From: Lentisphaeria bacterium
GTDB lineage: Bacteria > Verrucomicrobiota > Lentisphaeria > Victivallales > Victivallaceae
NCBI GenBank assembly: GCA_017466125.1
Contig: JAFTUS010000053.1
Coordinates: 1-51,159, forward strand
DNA: 51,159 nucleotides
Reading direction: 5' to 3'
The translations under genes and the position numbers were made by a program. Numbering within the stretch: the stretch's first letter is position 1; each line of letters starts with the position of its first letter. The notes under the pieces are model-generated. The model was not told where the DNA came from. It did not search any database and saw nothing but the letters and a program-made list of their open reading frames with translations. Of this stretch, positions 1 through 8,320 are shown piece by piece.

Positions 1-11
1 AAGAAAGTAGG

Positions 12-731
12 TTACCAGCGGCCGGAGGAGCCGCCTCCGCCGAAGCCTCCGCCTCCGCCGGAAAATCCTCCGCCTCCTCCGAAGCCTCCGCCACCGCCGA
101 AGCCTCCGCCTCCGCGGAAACCTCCTCCGAAACCGGGGATGATCAACAGACGTCCTCCGCTTAAAACAGCAAAAGCGATAATCGAAAGAAAAATCAAAAG
201 TACAGAACCTGCGGGCTGGCGGCGGGGAGATTTTTTCAGCGGGGGAAGACCTTCCACCGGCTTACCGGTGACGAACTCCTGTACCCGCATAACGGCTTGC
301 GCCGTCCCCTCTCCGTACTTATTTGCCTGAAAGTACGGCACAAGTTCGCGGATGATATCTCCGGCACGGGCATCGTTGACTTTTCCTTCCCAGCCGTAAC
401 CGATTTCGAGGCGCATGGAACGGTCATTCAGGGCGATGATCAGGATTGCGCCGTTATCTTTTCCTTTCTGACCGATTTTCCATTTTTCAGCCAATTTGAT
501 GCCGTACCATTCGATGGGCATACCGTTCAGGCTTTTGACGGCAAGGACAGCCATTTGTCCACCGGTGGCTTTTTCCAGTTGGACGATGGCACTTTCAATT
601 CTGTTTTTCTCTTCTGTTGAGAAAATCCCGGCTTGATCGACCACCCGTCCGGTGAGTTCGGGGAGTTTCAGTTTTGCTGCGCCGAGCGGCAAAACGGCGG
701 TCACGAGGAGTGCAAAGAGAAATTTTCTCAT
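12..731 (-). CDS. TPM-domain (YgcG-like) membrane-anchored protein
   Basis: The protein has 239 residues: a signal peptide (about 1-19), a TPM domain (about 27-150, starting at GRVVDQAGIFS), a hydrophobic segment (about 174-200), then a tail of GGGGFGG-type repeats ending in SSGRW. TPM proteins are extracytoplasmic and often pair with LemA, as here. The start codon overlaps the lemA stop by 1 bp (ATGA), so translation is probably coupled. The exact role of TPM/LemA pairs is unsettled; envelope or redox-protein maintenance has been proposed for relatives. The Gly-rich tail is typical of the family and low-complexity, so its length may vary between strains. Confidence 0.85.
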   Translation of the reverse strand: MRKFLFALLVTAVLPLGAAKLKLPELTGRVVDQAGIFSTEEKNRIESAIVQLEKATGGQMAVLAVKSLNGMPIEWYGIKLAEKWKIGQKGKDNGAILIIALNDRSMRLEIGYGWEGKVNDARAGDIIRELVPYFQANKYGEGTAQAVMRVQEFVTGKPVEGLPPLKKSPRRQPAGSVLLIFLSIIAFAVLSGGRLLIIPGFGGGFRGGGGFGGGGGFGGGGGFSGGGGGFGGGGSSGRW

Positions 732-1303
732 CAGAAACTCACGGTCGGGGGAAGAGAAACGGCCTTGCTGCCGGCGGGCGGCTGGAAGTATTCTGCGGCT
801 TTCAATCCGAGACCGCCGACAAAGAGCGAACCGGGGAACTTGCGGATGGAAGCATTGAAGATTTTGACGGTTTCATTGTAACGCATACGGGCGACCGAAA
901 TACGGTTTTCGGTACCGGCGAGTTCATCCTGCAAACGCATGAAATTCTGATTGGCTTTCAAATCTGGATAACGTTCCGCGATCGCCAACAGTCTGCCGAT
1001 GGATTGTTCGACGGCGGCACCTGCGGCGGCTTTTTCGGCGGGTCCCTGCGCGGCAAGCAGTTTGCTGCGGGCTGCGGAAACTTCGCTGAAAATCTTTTCT
1101 TCATGCTTGGCGTAGCCTTTGACAGTATTGACCAGATTTGGGATCAAATCTGCCCGCCGCTGAAGTTGCGTATCGATCTGACTCCATGCGGCTTTGACCT
1201 GTTCATCTTTTTCGATCAAGCCGTTACGGATACCGATAACTGCCAGAGCGGCCACAACGATCACACCGACGATCACAGCGAGCGTAATAAGAATATTTTT
1301 CAT
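731..1303 (-). CDS. lemA: LemA family protein
   Basis: The protein has 190 residues. An N-terminal membrane helix (about 2-24) is followed by the LemA helical domain, with the recognisable segments KAAWSQIDTQLQRRADLIPNL and AIAERYPDLKANQNF. I chose the ATG at 1303 because GAGGAG lies 7 nt upstream; the frame stays open to an ATG at 1348, but that start would lie inside the terminator hairpin. LemA proteins are membrane-anchored with the helical bundle outside the cytoplasm. The gene is coupled to the TPM gene downstream. A terminator sits just upstream, so it needs read-through from pgi or its own promoter, which I could not identify. Confidence 0.88.
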   Translation of the reverse strand: MKNILITLAVIVGVIVVAALAVIGIRNGLIEKDEQVKAAWSQIDTQLQRRADLIPNLVNTVKGYAKHEEKIFSEVSAARSKLLAAQGPAEKAAAGAAVEQSIGRLLAIAERYPDLKANQNFMRLQDELAGTENRISVARMRYNETVKIFNASIRKFPGSLFVGGLGLKAAEYFQPPAGSKAVSLPPTVSF

Positions 1304-1316
1304 GGCATTTCTCCTC

Positions 1317-1346
1317 AAAAAAAGGGACTCCCGGCAAGGAAGTCCC
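1317..1346 (-). terminator. Rho-independent terminator after pgi
   Basis: On the minus strand the stem GGGACT (1346-1341) pairs with AGTCCC (1329-1324), an inner CC/GG pair extends it past one mismatch, and seven T residues follow (1323-1317). It lies 14 bp beyond the pgi stop and ends a few bases before the lemA ribosome-binding site. Confidence 0.8.
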
Positions 1347-1360
1347 ATAAAGATTATTTT

Positions 1361-2932
1361 TTATTTAACAAAGTAGTACCACTGACCGCATTTTTCGCAG
1401 TATTCGCGTTTCACGCAAGTGCAGTTGGCTGCGGCTTTATCGAGCAGACCGCCGACTTCAACGGCATCATCAGCGGCACCGATTTTGGCGGCGATATCTG
1501 CGGCAGTACCTTCCACGGGAGCGATTTTCTTGAGTTCGGCGCAAAGTTTTTCGCGCAGCGCAAGAATACCTTTGGCGGCGAGTTTGTACGCCTGAACGCC
1601 GGGCTGGTGGAACGCGTTGATATTGATATATTCGGCATAGCAGGCAACGGCACGTTCATAGAGAGCGATCAACATACCGAGAACATATTCGTTGACTTCG
1701 GGAACACGGATCAGAATGGTCTGACGGCCTTTGCTGCGGAGAGCGGCAGAGAGACCTTCGAGGAAACCGTGCAGATAACTGCCCATATCGGTTCCTTCAG
1801 AAATCTCCAACTGCATGGGGTTCTTCATCACTTCGATAAAGGTGGCAAAGAAGTCATCACGGCCGTCGTTCAACTGCTGGATGAAAGCGTGGGCATCGGT
1901 ACCGCCTTTGTTGCCGAAAACGTTCAAGCCCTGATAAACGGGTTTGCCGTCGAGGTCGAGTTCTTTTCCGAGGGATTCCATGACCAACTGCTGGAGGTAA
2001 CGGCTCAACAGCACCAGACGGTCGGAATAAGGAACGATGACCATGTTGCGGTCGCCCTTGCCTTTTCCGGCGATATACCACATGGCGGAGAGCATCATCG
2101 CGGGGTTCTTGAGCGGGTCGGAAGTGCGGGTCCACTCGTCCATTTTGCAGGCACCGGCAAGGAAACTGCCGAAGTCCACTCCGGTCAGGGCGGCGGGGAC
2201 ATGACCGACGATACTGGTTTCGCTGGTACGTCCGCCGATGGATTCCGCCATTTCAAAGTCGGCGAGCCACTTGTTGTCACGGGCGTGATTATCCAACTGG
2301 CTGTCTTTCATGGTGATGGCGGCGGCGAACTTGGCGAAGTTCAGACCTTTGGAGGCATAGAAGTTCTCCATAGCGATCATATTGTTGCGGGTTTCCTGAG
2401 TGCCGCCGGACTTGGAGATGACCAGATGCAGAGTTGTTTCGGGGTCCATAACTTCGAGCAAGTCGGCAAATTCGGCGGAGTCGGTGTTGTCGAGGAAATA
2501 GATTTTGAGATATCCGTCACGCTGACTGTCGCTTTTTTCGTTCCAGTAGGGACCATTGATGGCAAACTGCATCAACTGGGGACCGAGGGCGGAGCCGCCG
2601 ATACCGTTGACGGCGACAGCGGTGAATTTCTTACCGGTTTCGCCGGTGATTTCGCCTTTGCGGACTTTTTCAACGAAGGCTTCGACTTCGGCAAAGAGGG
2701 TGCTTTTTGCATAGTCGATGCGGTCGGTGAAGTGGGTCACTTTGCGGCCTTCATCGGGGTTCTTGATTTCGCCGGCTTCGATTGCGGCGATCCCTTTGGC
2801 GGCCTTTTCAAAAAGAGGCTGCATGGCTTTGAGATCGGCATCGTCGAATTTCATTCCGGCAAAAGAGATGCTGAAATTATCTTCGGCGGAGATCATAGTA
2901 TACTGTTTGTTGCGTTCGATCCACTGATTCAT
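1361..2932 (-). CDS. pgi: glucose-6-phosphate isomerase
   Basis: This 523-residue protein interconverts glucose 6-phosphate and fructose 6-phosphate in the cytoplasm. Recognisable parts are NGIGGSALGPQ (sugar-phosphate site), VISKSGGTQETRNN, GGRTSETSIVGHVPAAL and the C-terminal-domain stretch INAFHQPGVQAYK. GGAG lies 7 nt before the ATG. The C-terminus carries an unusual cysteine cluster (NCTCVKREYCEKCGQW, CxC-x5-CxxC) that could bind metal. The gene is single, with its own promoter upstream and a terminator downstream. It connects the glycogen genes of this window to glycolysis, though it is not linked to them in an operon. Confidence 0.92.
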   Translation of the reverse strand: MNQWIERNKQYTMISAEDNFSISFAGMKFDDADLKAMQPLFEKAAKGIAAIEAGEIKNPDEGRKVTHFTDRIDYAKSTLFAEVEAFVEKVRKGEITGETGKKFTAVAVNGIGGSALGPQLMQFAINGPYWNEKSDSQRDGYLKIYFLDNTDSAEFADLLEVMDPETTLHLVISKSGGTQETRNNMIAMENFYASKGLNFAKFAAAITMKDSQLDNHARDNKWLADFEMAESIGGRTSETSIVGHVPAALTGVDFGSFLAGACKMDEWTRTSDPLKNPAMMLSAMWYIAGKGKGDRNMVIVPYSDRLVLLSRYLQQLVMESLGKELDLDGKPVYQGLNVFGNKGGTDAHAFIQQLNDGRDDFFATFIEVMKNPMQLEISEGTDMGSYLHGFLEGLSAALRSKGRQTILIRVPEVNEYVLGMLIALYERAVACYAEYININAFHQPGVQAYKLAAKGILALREKLCAELKKIAPVEGTAADIAAKIGAADDAVEVGGLLDKAAANCTCVKREYCEKCGQWYYFVK

Positions 2933-2982
2933 TTTTTACTCCATTATTTTATTTATTTATTCACACGGATTTTCATCCTATT

Positions 2983-3010
2983 AAAATAGCAGAAATCCTG
3001 TAAAATGCAA
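2983..3010 (-). promoter_or_regulatory. pgi promoter
   Basis: On the minus strand TTGCAT (3010-3005), a 16-bp spacer and TATTTT (2988-2983) followed by AATAGG match the promoter form seen upstream of several other genes in this window. It lies about 50 bp before the pgi start. Confidence 0.6.
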
Positions 3011-3108
3011 GTTTTTTCCCACAAAACGGCAGTAATTTATAAATCATATCAAAAAATTAAACTTTTGGTATTATTTGCAAAAAAAATGCCGAAAAGTATC
3101 TATCTGAT

Positions 3109-3137
3109 TTGACAAACAGGAAACACGGGTTTATATT
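3109..3137 (+). promoter_or_regulatory. glycerol-phosphate operon promoter
   Basis: A perfect -35 (TTGACA, 3109-3114), a 17-bp spacer and TATATT (3132-3137). Transcription should start near 3144, giving a leader of about 25 nt before the ATG at 3170. Confidence 0.75.
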
Positions 3138-3157
3138 TAGTAAACTTTTTAGTAAAC
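3137..3157 (+). repeat. TTAGTAAAC direct repeat at the operon start
   Basis: Two exact 9-bp copies of TTAGTAAAC (3137-3145 and 3149-3157), 12 bp apart, overlap the end of the -10 box and the predicted transcription start. They could be an operator, perhaps for the XRE-cupin regulator that ends this operon; that link is inference. Confidence 0.45.
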
Positions 3158-3169
3158 ATGAGGTTTTTT

Positions 3170-3961
3170 ATGCAACTCAATCAAGTTCGTCAAGTCTTTC
3201 TGGATATGGACGGCACCATCTATCACGGTACTGATCTGTTTCCCACGACCATCCCTTTTCTGAACTTTCTCAAAGAAAAAGGGATCAAGTACACCTTTCT
3301 GTCCAACAACTCCAGTTTCAGCACGGAGGAGTATATTGCCAAACTCAAAAACATGGGCATCGAAGCCGCTGAAAATGAGTTCTATATCTCCACGGATTAT
3401 GCGATCGACTACCTCAAACGCAATCATCCGGAACTGCGCAAACTCTACCTTATGGGCATGGAGTGCATCTTCCCCGCATTTGAAAAAGCCGGTTTCACCC
3501 TCACCGATAACGCTCCCGATGCCGTTGTCGTCGCTTTTGACCGTACCCTTACTTACGAAAAACTCTGCAAAGCGGCATGGTTCATGAAACAGGATCTGCC
3601 CGCTTTTGCCACACATCCGGACGTTTTCTGCCCCACCAATCAGCAGACATGGCTGCCGGACTGCGGCGCATTTATCGCCTGTCTTGAAACGGCGACCGGG
3701 AAAAAGCTGAAAGTTCTCGGAAAACCCGATCCCGGAATTCTGGTCGAAGGTGCCGCCCGCAACGGCATCCCCGTCACCGATGCCCTTATGGTCGGCGACC
3801 GCCTCCATACCGATATCGCAGTCGGACGCAACGCCGGAGCGTTGACCGCATGGATCACCCCCGATCCCGCCTGCGAACCGAACTGCCCCGCTCATCTTGC
3901 CCCGCATTTCAAAGTGCGCGATCTCGGCGAACTGCAAACACTCTGGGAGATGGAAAAATGA
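3170..3961 (+). CDS. HAD-IIA (NagD-like) phosphatase
   Basis: The protein has 263 residues from the ATG at 3170, which I chose because GAGG lies 6 nt before it; an in-frame ATG at 3158 lacks a ribosome-binding site. HAD motif I is DMDGTIY near residue 12, motif II is the FLSNNSS segment, and the late acidic motif is VGDRLHTDI. This subfamily dephosphorylates small phosphorylated metabolites, including p-nitrophenyl phosphate and glycerol phosphates in some members. It is first in an operon of glycerol-phosphate enzymes and overlaps the next gene by 4 bp, so glycerol phosphate is a reasonable but unproven substrate. Confidence 0.82.
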   Translation: MQLNQVRQVFLDMDGTIYHGTDLFPTTIPFLNFLKEKGIKYTFLSNNSSFSTEEYIAKLKNMGIEAAENEFYISTDYAIDYLKRNHPELRKLYLMGMECIFPAFEKAGFTLTDNAPDAVVVAFDRTLTYEKLCKAAWFMKQDLPAFATHPDVFCPTNQQTWLPDCGAFIACLETATGKKLKVLGKPDPGILVEGAARNGIPVTDALMVGDRLHTDIAVGRNAGALTAWITPDPACEPNCPAHLAPHFKVRDLGELQTLWEMEK

Positions 3962-5418
3962 TTTACGATGCTGCAATTATCGGTGCCGGCGTTTCAGGAG
4001 CATCCACCGCATGGCAGTTGTCGCATTTCGACTGTAAAACCGTTCTGCTGGAACGGTGGGCGGATGTCGGGTTCGGCGTATCCAAAGCAAATTCCGGAAT
4101 CGTTCACGGCGGATTTCACCACCCCGTATCCAGCCTGAAAGCACGGCTGGAAATTCAGGGCAATCTGATGTTTGAACAGTTGCAGTACGAACTGGATTTC
4201 CCCTTCTCACGCTGCGGTATTCTGGTCGTTGCGTTCTCGGAAGAACAGATGGTGACTGTCCGTAAACTCTACAATCAGGGCATCGCCAACGGCGTGCGCA
4301 ATCTGGAAATGTGCGGCAGAGACCGTCTGCTGGAACTGGAACCCAAACTCAACGCCGAAGTCGTCGGCGGATTTTTCGCCCCCAACGGCGGCACGATCGA
4401 ACCTTACCGCTATGTATTCAGTCTCGTGGAAGGCGCAACGCGCAACGGCGTGGAACTGCTCTGCAATTATGAAGTTTCCCAAGCGGAACACAACGGCGAA
4501 TACTGGCTCGTCACCGCCGCCGACGGCAGAGAGATCAAAGCCCGCCGCGTTGTCAACGCCGCCGGACTTTTTGCCGATCACATTTCCAAACTTTTCGGGG
4601 CGGAAGAATTCACCATCCACCCCCGCAAAGGCGAAGAATATCTGCTCGACCGCAACAGTCAAGCCCGGCCGCAGCGGGTCGTTTTCCCCGTTCCGACCAA
4701 AGATTCCAAAGGGGTACTGGTCATCCCGACTGCCGAAGGAACGACCATGATCGGGCCAACCGCCGATCCGGTTGAAGATAAACTCGATACAACGACAAGT
4801 GCCGATCACATGCAGCGGATCGTCTCACTGGTCCGGCAGATGGTCAACGGCATCACTCCCCGCGATGTCATCACCTCTTTCGCCGGACTCCGCCCGGTGC
4901 TGGATACGGAAGATTTCTACATCGACCGTTCGCAGAAAGCCCCGCATTTCATTCAGGTCGCCGGTATCCAGTCCCCCGGACTGACCGCCTCCCCCGCCAT
5001 CGGTCTTTATGTCAAAGATCTGTTGAAAGCAGACGGCATGACCCTTACGGAGAAAACCGAAGTCGTACAGAAACTCCCGCCTCGCCGGGAGATCCGCAAA
5101 GAGACGCCGGAAACACTGGCGGAACTCCACGCCGACGATCCCCGCTGGACACATGTGGTCTGCCGCTGCGAAAATATCTCGGAGGCCGAAATCATCGAAG
5201 CCGTCCGCAAAGGTCACACCACTCTTGACGGCGTAAAATTCTACACCCGCGCCGGAATGGGCCGCTGTCAGGGCGGTTTCTGTTCGGCCAAAATCATGAA
5301 GATCATCAGCCGCGAAACCGGTATCCCCATGGAAGAACTTACCAAAAAAGGCGGCAGCAGCCGCCTCCTTGCCGGACGACTGGAAAATACAACCATTGAC
5401 CCCATGCCGGAGAAATAA
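3958..5418 (+). CDS. GlpA-like FAD dehydrogenase with [2Fe-2S] BFD domain
   Basis: The protein has 486 residues; its ATG overlaps the HAD stop. The N-terminus has the dinucleotide-binding motif IIGAGVSGASTAWQL, followed by a DAO-type FAD domain (SGIVHGGFH, RVVNAAGLFADHIS, SFAGLRPVLDT). The C-terminal 80 residues form a BFD-like iron-sulfur domain with CRCENISEAEI and GRCQGGFC supplying four cysteines. Family members oxidise sn-glycerol 3-phosphate to dihydroxyacetone phosphate. The triad of this gene, a second flavoprotein and a DUF1667 protein is a recurring bacterial arrangement. I infer electron flow from FAD through the Fe-S centre to the next gene's product. Confidence 0.85.
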   Translation: MIYDAAIIGAGVSGASTAWQLSHFDCKTVLLERWADVGFGVSKANSGIVHGGFHHPVSSLKARLEIQGNLMFEQLQYELDFPFSRCGILVVAFSEEQMVTVRKLYNQGIANGVRNLEMCGRDRLLELEPKLNAEVVGGFFAPNGGTIEPYRYVFSLVEGATRNGVELLCNYEVSQAEHNGEYWLVTAADGREIKARRVVNAAGLFADHISKLFGAEEFTIHPRKGEEYLLDRNSQARPQRVVFPVPTKDSKGVLVIPTAEGTTMIGPTADPVEDKLDTTTSADHMQRIVSLVRQMVNGITPRDVITSFAGLRPVLDTEDFYIDRSQKAPHFIQVAGIQSPGLTASPAIGLYVKDLLKADGMTLTEKTEVVQKLPPRREIRKETPETLAELHADDPRWTHVVCRCENISEAEIIEAVRKGHTTLDGVKFYTRAGMGRCQGGFCSAKIMKIISRETGIPMEELTKKGGSSRLLAGRLENTTIDPMPEK

Positions 5419-5419
5419 A

Positions 5420-6691
5420 ATGATTCAGGAAAAACAAATCGATATCGCCGTTATCGGTGCCGGTGCCGCCGGACTCGCCGCCGCAGCAGAATGTGCCAAT
5501 GCCGGAGTTTCTGTTCTGGCGATCGACCGTGAAGAAGTTCCGGGCGGCATCTTGCGTCAGTGCATCCATAACGGATTTGGCTTGCGCTACTTCAAAGAAG
5601 AACTCACCGGCCCCGAATACGCCGACCGGGTCATGAAAAAAGCAGAAGCCGCCGGAGCGCAATTCTGTATGGAAACGACCGTAACAGATGCCAAACGTCT
5701 GCCGGACGGGACGTTTTCTCTGCTGCTGCTCTCCGCCCGGACCGGCGTGATCCGTCTGCACGCAAAGGCCGTCATCCTCGCCATGGGGTGCCGTGAACGC
5801 AACCGGGGCAACCTTGCCATTCCCGGAAGCCGTCCCGCCGGAGTCTTTACCGCCGGATGCGCCCAGAAACTGCTCAATATGGAGGGGATGCTCCCCGGAA
5901 AAAGTGCCGTCATCGTCGGTTCCGGCGACATCGGTCTGATCATGGCGCGCCGTCTGCGCTGGAGCGGTGTGGAGGTCAAGGCGGTCGTGGAGATCATGCC
6001 CTATCCCTCCGGGCTGACACGCAATGTGGTGCAGTGCCTTGAGGACTTCAACATTCCCCTCTATCTGGAACACTCGGTCATCTCCATCAACGGCAGGGAG
6101 CGGGTCAACTCGGTGGATATCGCCCCGCTGGCGGACGGAATTGCCCAAACGGAAAAAGCCTTCAACATTCCCTGTGATACCGTTCTCTTTTCCGTCGGCC
6201 TCATCCCCGAAAATGAACTGGCTCTCAAACTCGGAGTTGAACTCAATCCTGCCACCGGCGGCGCACTGGTCGATGCCGATTACTGCACCAATATTCCCGG
6301 TGTTTTTGCGGGAGGAAACGTTCTGCACGTTCACGATCTCGTGGACTTCGTTTCAGAGGAGTCCGCCCGTGCGGCACAGGCGGCGATCCGCTATCTGGCA
6401 GGAACTTCCGCCGCAGAACGCAACCCCGTGAAGGTCAGTGCCAATCTGAAATATGCCATCCCCAATTTCTACACAGCCGGACGCAAAACCGTCTTTTCCT
6501 TCCGTCCGCTGGTCGTCTGCAACGGGGCGGAACTGGCGGCGTATCTCAACGGCGAAAAAATCTGGAAACGCCGTTTCGCCCATATCCGCCCCGCTGAAAT
6601 GATGCAAGTGGAACTCGATGAAACATTGCTGGACAAAGCCGGAACACTGGAATTCAAACTGACTCCCGATTATACGGAGGTGGAAAAATGA
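5420..6691 (+). CDS. NAD(P)/FAD-dependent oxidoreductase, partner of the GlpA-like protein
   Basis: The protein has 423 residues and starts 2 bp after the previous stop. It has a FAD motif (VIGAGAAGLAAAAECANAG, residues about 10-28), a conserved GCRERNRGN segment, a second nucleotide-binding motif (VIVGSGDIGLIMARRL) and a late FAD-binding segment (IPGVFAGGNVLHVHDLVD). Relatives act as the second flavoprotein of glycerol-3-phosphate or sarcosine/opine-type dehydrogenase complexes. It probably passes electrons between the neighbouring flavoprotein and NAD or a quinone; the acceptor cannot be read from sequence. It overlaps the DUF1667 gene by 4 bp. Confidence 0.83.
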   Translation: MIQEKQIDIAVIGAGAAGLAAAAECANAGVSVLAIDREEVPGGILRQCIHNGFGLRYFKEELTGPEYADRVMKKAEAAGAQFCMETTVTDAKRLPDGTFSLLLLSARTGVIRLHAKAVILAMGCRERNRGNLAIPGSRPAGVFTAGCAQKLLNMEGMLPGKSAVIVGSGDIGLIMARRLRWSGVEVKAVVEIMPYPSGLTRNVVQCLEDFNIPLYLEHSVISINGRERVNSVDIAPLADGIAQTEKAFNIPCDTVLFSVGLIPENELALKLGVELNPATGGALVDADYCTNIPGVFAGGNVLHVHDLVDFVSEESARAAQAAIRYLAGTSAAERNPVKVSANLKYAIPNFYTAGRKTVFSFRPLVVCNGAELAAYLNGEKIWKRRFAHIRPAEMMQVELDETLLDKAGTLEFKLTPDYTEVEK

Positions 6692-7047
6692 AAAAAGAAC
6701 TTATCTGTATCTCCTGCCCGACCGGTTGTCACCTGACCGCCGAAACAGACGCAAATCGGGAGTGGCTCATCACCGGAAACCGCTGTCCGCGCGGCAAGGT
6801 CTATGCCCTCAACGAACTCACCGATCCCCGACGGGTCGTGACCGCAACGGTTGCATCGACTTCGGAACTGATGCCCCGTATTCCGGTGCGCACAGACAAG
6901 GCTCTGCCCAAACGGTTCATCGCTCCATTGCTGAACAGACTTTATGCAATGAAAGTACAAATTCCGGTAAAATCCGGCGAAATTCTCATTGAAAATGTGG
7001 AAAATTCACAAATCAATGTTATATTCTGTTGTGATTGTATAAAATAG
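6688..7047 (+). CDS. DUF1667 cysteine-motif protein
   Basis: The protein has 119 residues, with the conserved ICISCPTGCHL and ITGNRCPRGKVYA motifs at the N-terminus; the cysteines probably bind a metal or Fe-S cluster. DUF1667 proteins almost always sit behind the GlpA-like and NAD/FAD oxidoreductase pair, as here with a 4-bp ATGA overlap, and are thought to be the small subunit of that complex. The biochemical role is not established. The last 15 codons are AT-rich, and a TATAAAATAGG element (from about 7038) could be a weak internal promoter for the next gene. Confidence 0.8.
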   Translation: MKKELICISCPTGCHLTAETDANREWLITGNRCPRGKVYALNELTDPRRVVTATVASTSELMPRIPVRTDKALPKRFIAPLLNRLYAMKVQIPVKSGEILIENVENSQINVIFCCDCIK

Positions 7048-7059
7048 GAATTTTGGTAT

Positions 7060-8319
7060 ATGAAAAGAGTTCAACTGCCGCCCGGCTTGGAAACTGTTTG
7101 TTTTGTTTTGGGGGAAAATGTATATCAGGACATTCCTGAAATCCTGAAAACGCACTTTCCGGGCCGCCGTCCGTGGATCGTTGCCGACGAAAACACCTGG
7201 CGTGCGGCAGGAGAAGCCGTTTACAAGGTTCTGGAAGCCCCCCATTTGCCTTACATCTACCCCGCAGAACCGCAACTTCATGCCGATTACGGCGTTGTTC
7301 CGCTTCTGGCACAGCAGATGCCGTCCGATGCCGTTCCGGTCGCAGTCGGCGGCGGTACGATCAACGATATTGTAAAACGTCTCTCCGGCGAAGCCGGAAT
7401 TTCTTATTTGTGCGTCCCGACCGCTCCGTCCGTTGACGGTTACAGCAGTTCCGGAGCCGCCATGACCAAAGACGGTCTGAAACAAACGCTGAAATGCCCT
7501 GCCCCCAAAGCGATCGTCGCAGATGTCGGTGTTCTGCGGGCTTCTCCGGCTGAAATGAAAGCCGCCGGATATGCGGATCTTTTCGCAAAACTCCCCGCCG
7601 GGGCAGAATGGCTCATCGCCGATACGCTGGGCATCGAACCCGTCCGGCAGGATGTTTGGCATCTGATCCAGCCGCCGCTGAAAAAATGGCTTTCCGATGC
7701 CGGAAATATGGATCATATTTTTACCGGACTTGCCGCAACCGGATATGCGATGCAGCTCTACAACGACTCCCGCCCCGCCTCCGGCATGGAACACCTTTGC
7801 AGTCACGTCTGGGAAATGGAAGGCGTGGAGGCGTCCCACGGGTTCAAAGTCTCCGTCGGAACGATCGCTTCTGCCTGGCTGCATGAAAAGTTGTTCTCCC
7901 TTCCGGTGGAGGAGTTGAAAAAACTCATGCCGCCGCCCAAAAGCCGTCAGGAAAAAGAAGCCGAAGCCGATGAACTGCTGAAACGGGGAGTCTACGGGAA
8001 CGCCAAGGAAATCGCTATGGCAAAATTTCCGGAACCGGCCGAAACTCTGCTCCGCAGGGAGATGATCTGTGCCAACTGGGATACGCTCTGCAAACGGGTC
8101 AAAGAGCAGCTTCTGCCCTTTGAGGAGATCCGCACCATGCTGAAAAAAGCAAACTGCCCGACCACTCCCGCTGAAATCGGGCTTGTTCCCGGTCAGTTTA
8201 TCCACGGAATAAAGACCGCACAGTTGATCCGTAAGCGTTACACACTTCTCGATCTTCTTGAAGAGTGCGGCATCATGGATATCATGCTGAAAAAACTGGC
8301 GGCAGAACTGGGGGAATGA
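7060..8319 (+). CDS. sn-glycerol-1-phosphate dehydrogenase (AraM/EgsA-like)
   Basis: The protein has 419 residues and belongs to the iron-containing alcohol dehydrogenase/dehydroquinate synthase fold. It shows the NAD-binding segment VGGGTINDIVKRLS, a CVPTAPSVDGYSSSGAA stretch and the metal-ligand region EHLCSHVWEMEGVEASHG with two candidate histidines. Enzymes of this group interconvert dihydroxyacetone phosphate and sn-glycerol 1-phosphate with NAD(P)H. AGGAA lies 9 nt before the ATG. Its place behind a GlpA-like complex suggests catabolism of glycerol 1-phosphate, though a biosynthetic role as in Bacillus AraM is possible. No PcrB-like prenyltransferase is seen in the window. Confidence 0.86.
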   Translation: MKRVQLPPGLETVCFVLGENVYQDIPEILKTHFPGRRPWIVADENTWRAAGEAVYKVLEAPHLPYIYPAEPQLHADYGVVPLLAQQMPSDAVPVAVGGGTINDIVKRLSGEAGISYLCVPTAPSVDGYSSSGAAMTKDGLKQTLKCPAPKAIVADVGVLRASPAEMKAAGYADLFAKLPAGAEWLIADTLGIEPVRQDVWHLIQPPLKKWLSDAGNMDHIFTGLAATGYAMQLYNDSRPASGMEHLCSHVWEMEGVEASHGFKVSVGTIASAWLHEKLFSLPVEELKKLMPPPKSRQEKEAEADELLKRGVYGNAKEIAMAKFPEPAETLLRREMICANWDTLCKRVKEQLLPFEEIRTMLKKANCPTTPAEIGLVPGQFIHGIKTAQLIRKRYTLLDLLEECGIMDIMLKKLAAELGE

Positions 8320-8320
8320 T

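Noticed and set aside
674..2989. 771-residue open frame on the plus strand
   Set aside because: It runs antisense to lemA and pgi, both clear families with ribosome-binding sites; a shadow of GC-biased codons.
3850..3957. N-terminal extension of the GlpA-like protein
   Set aside because: The Rossmann motif begins directly after the ATG at 3958, which overlaps the previous stop in the usual way.
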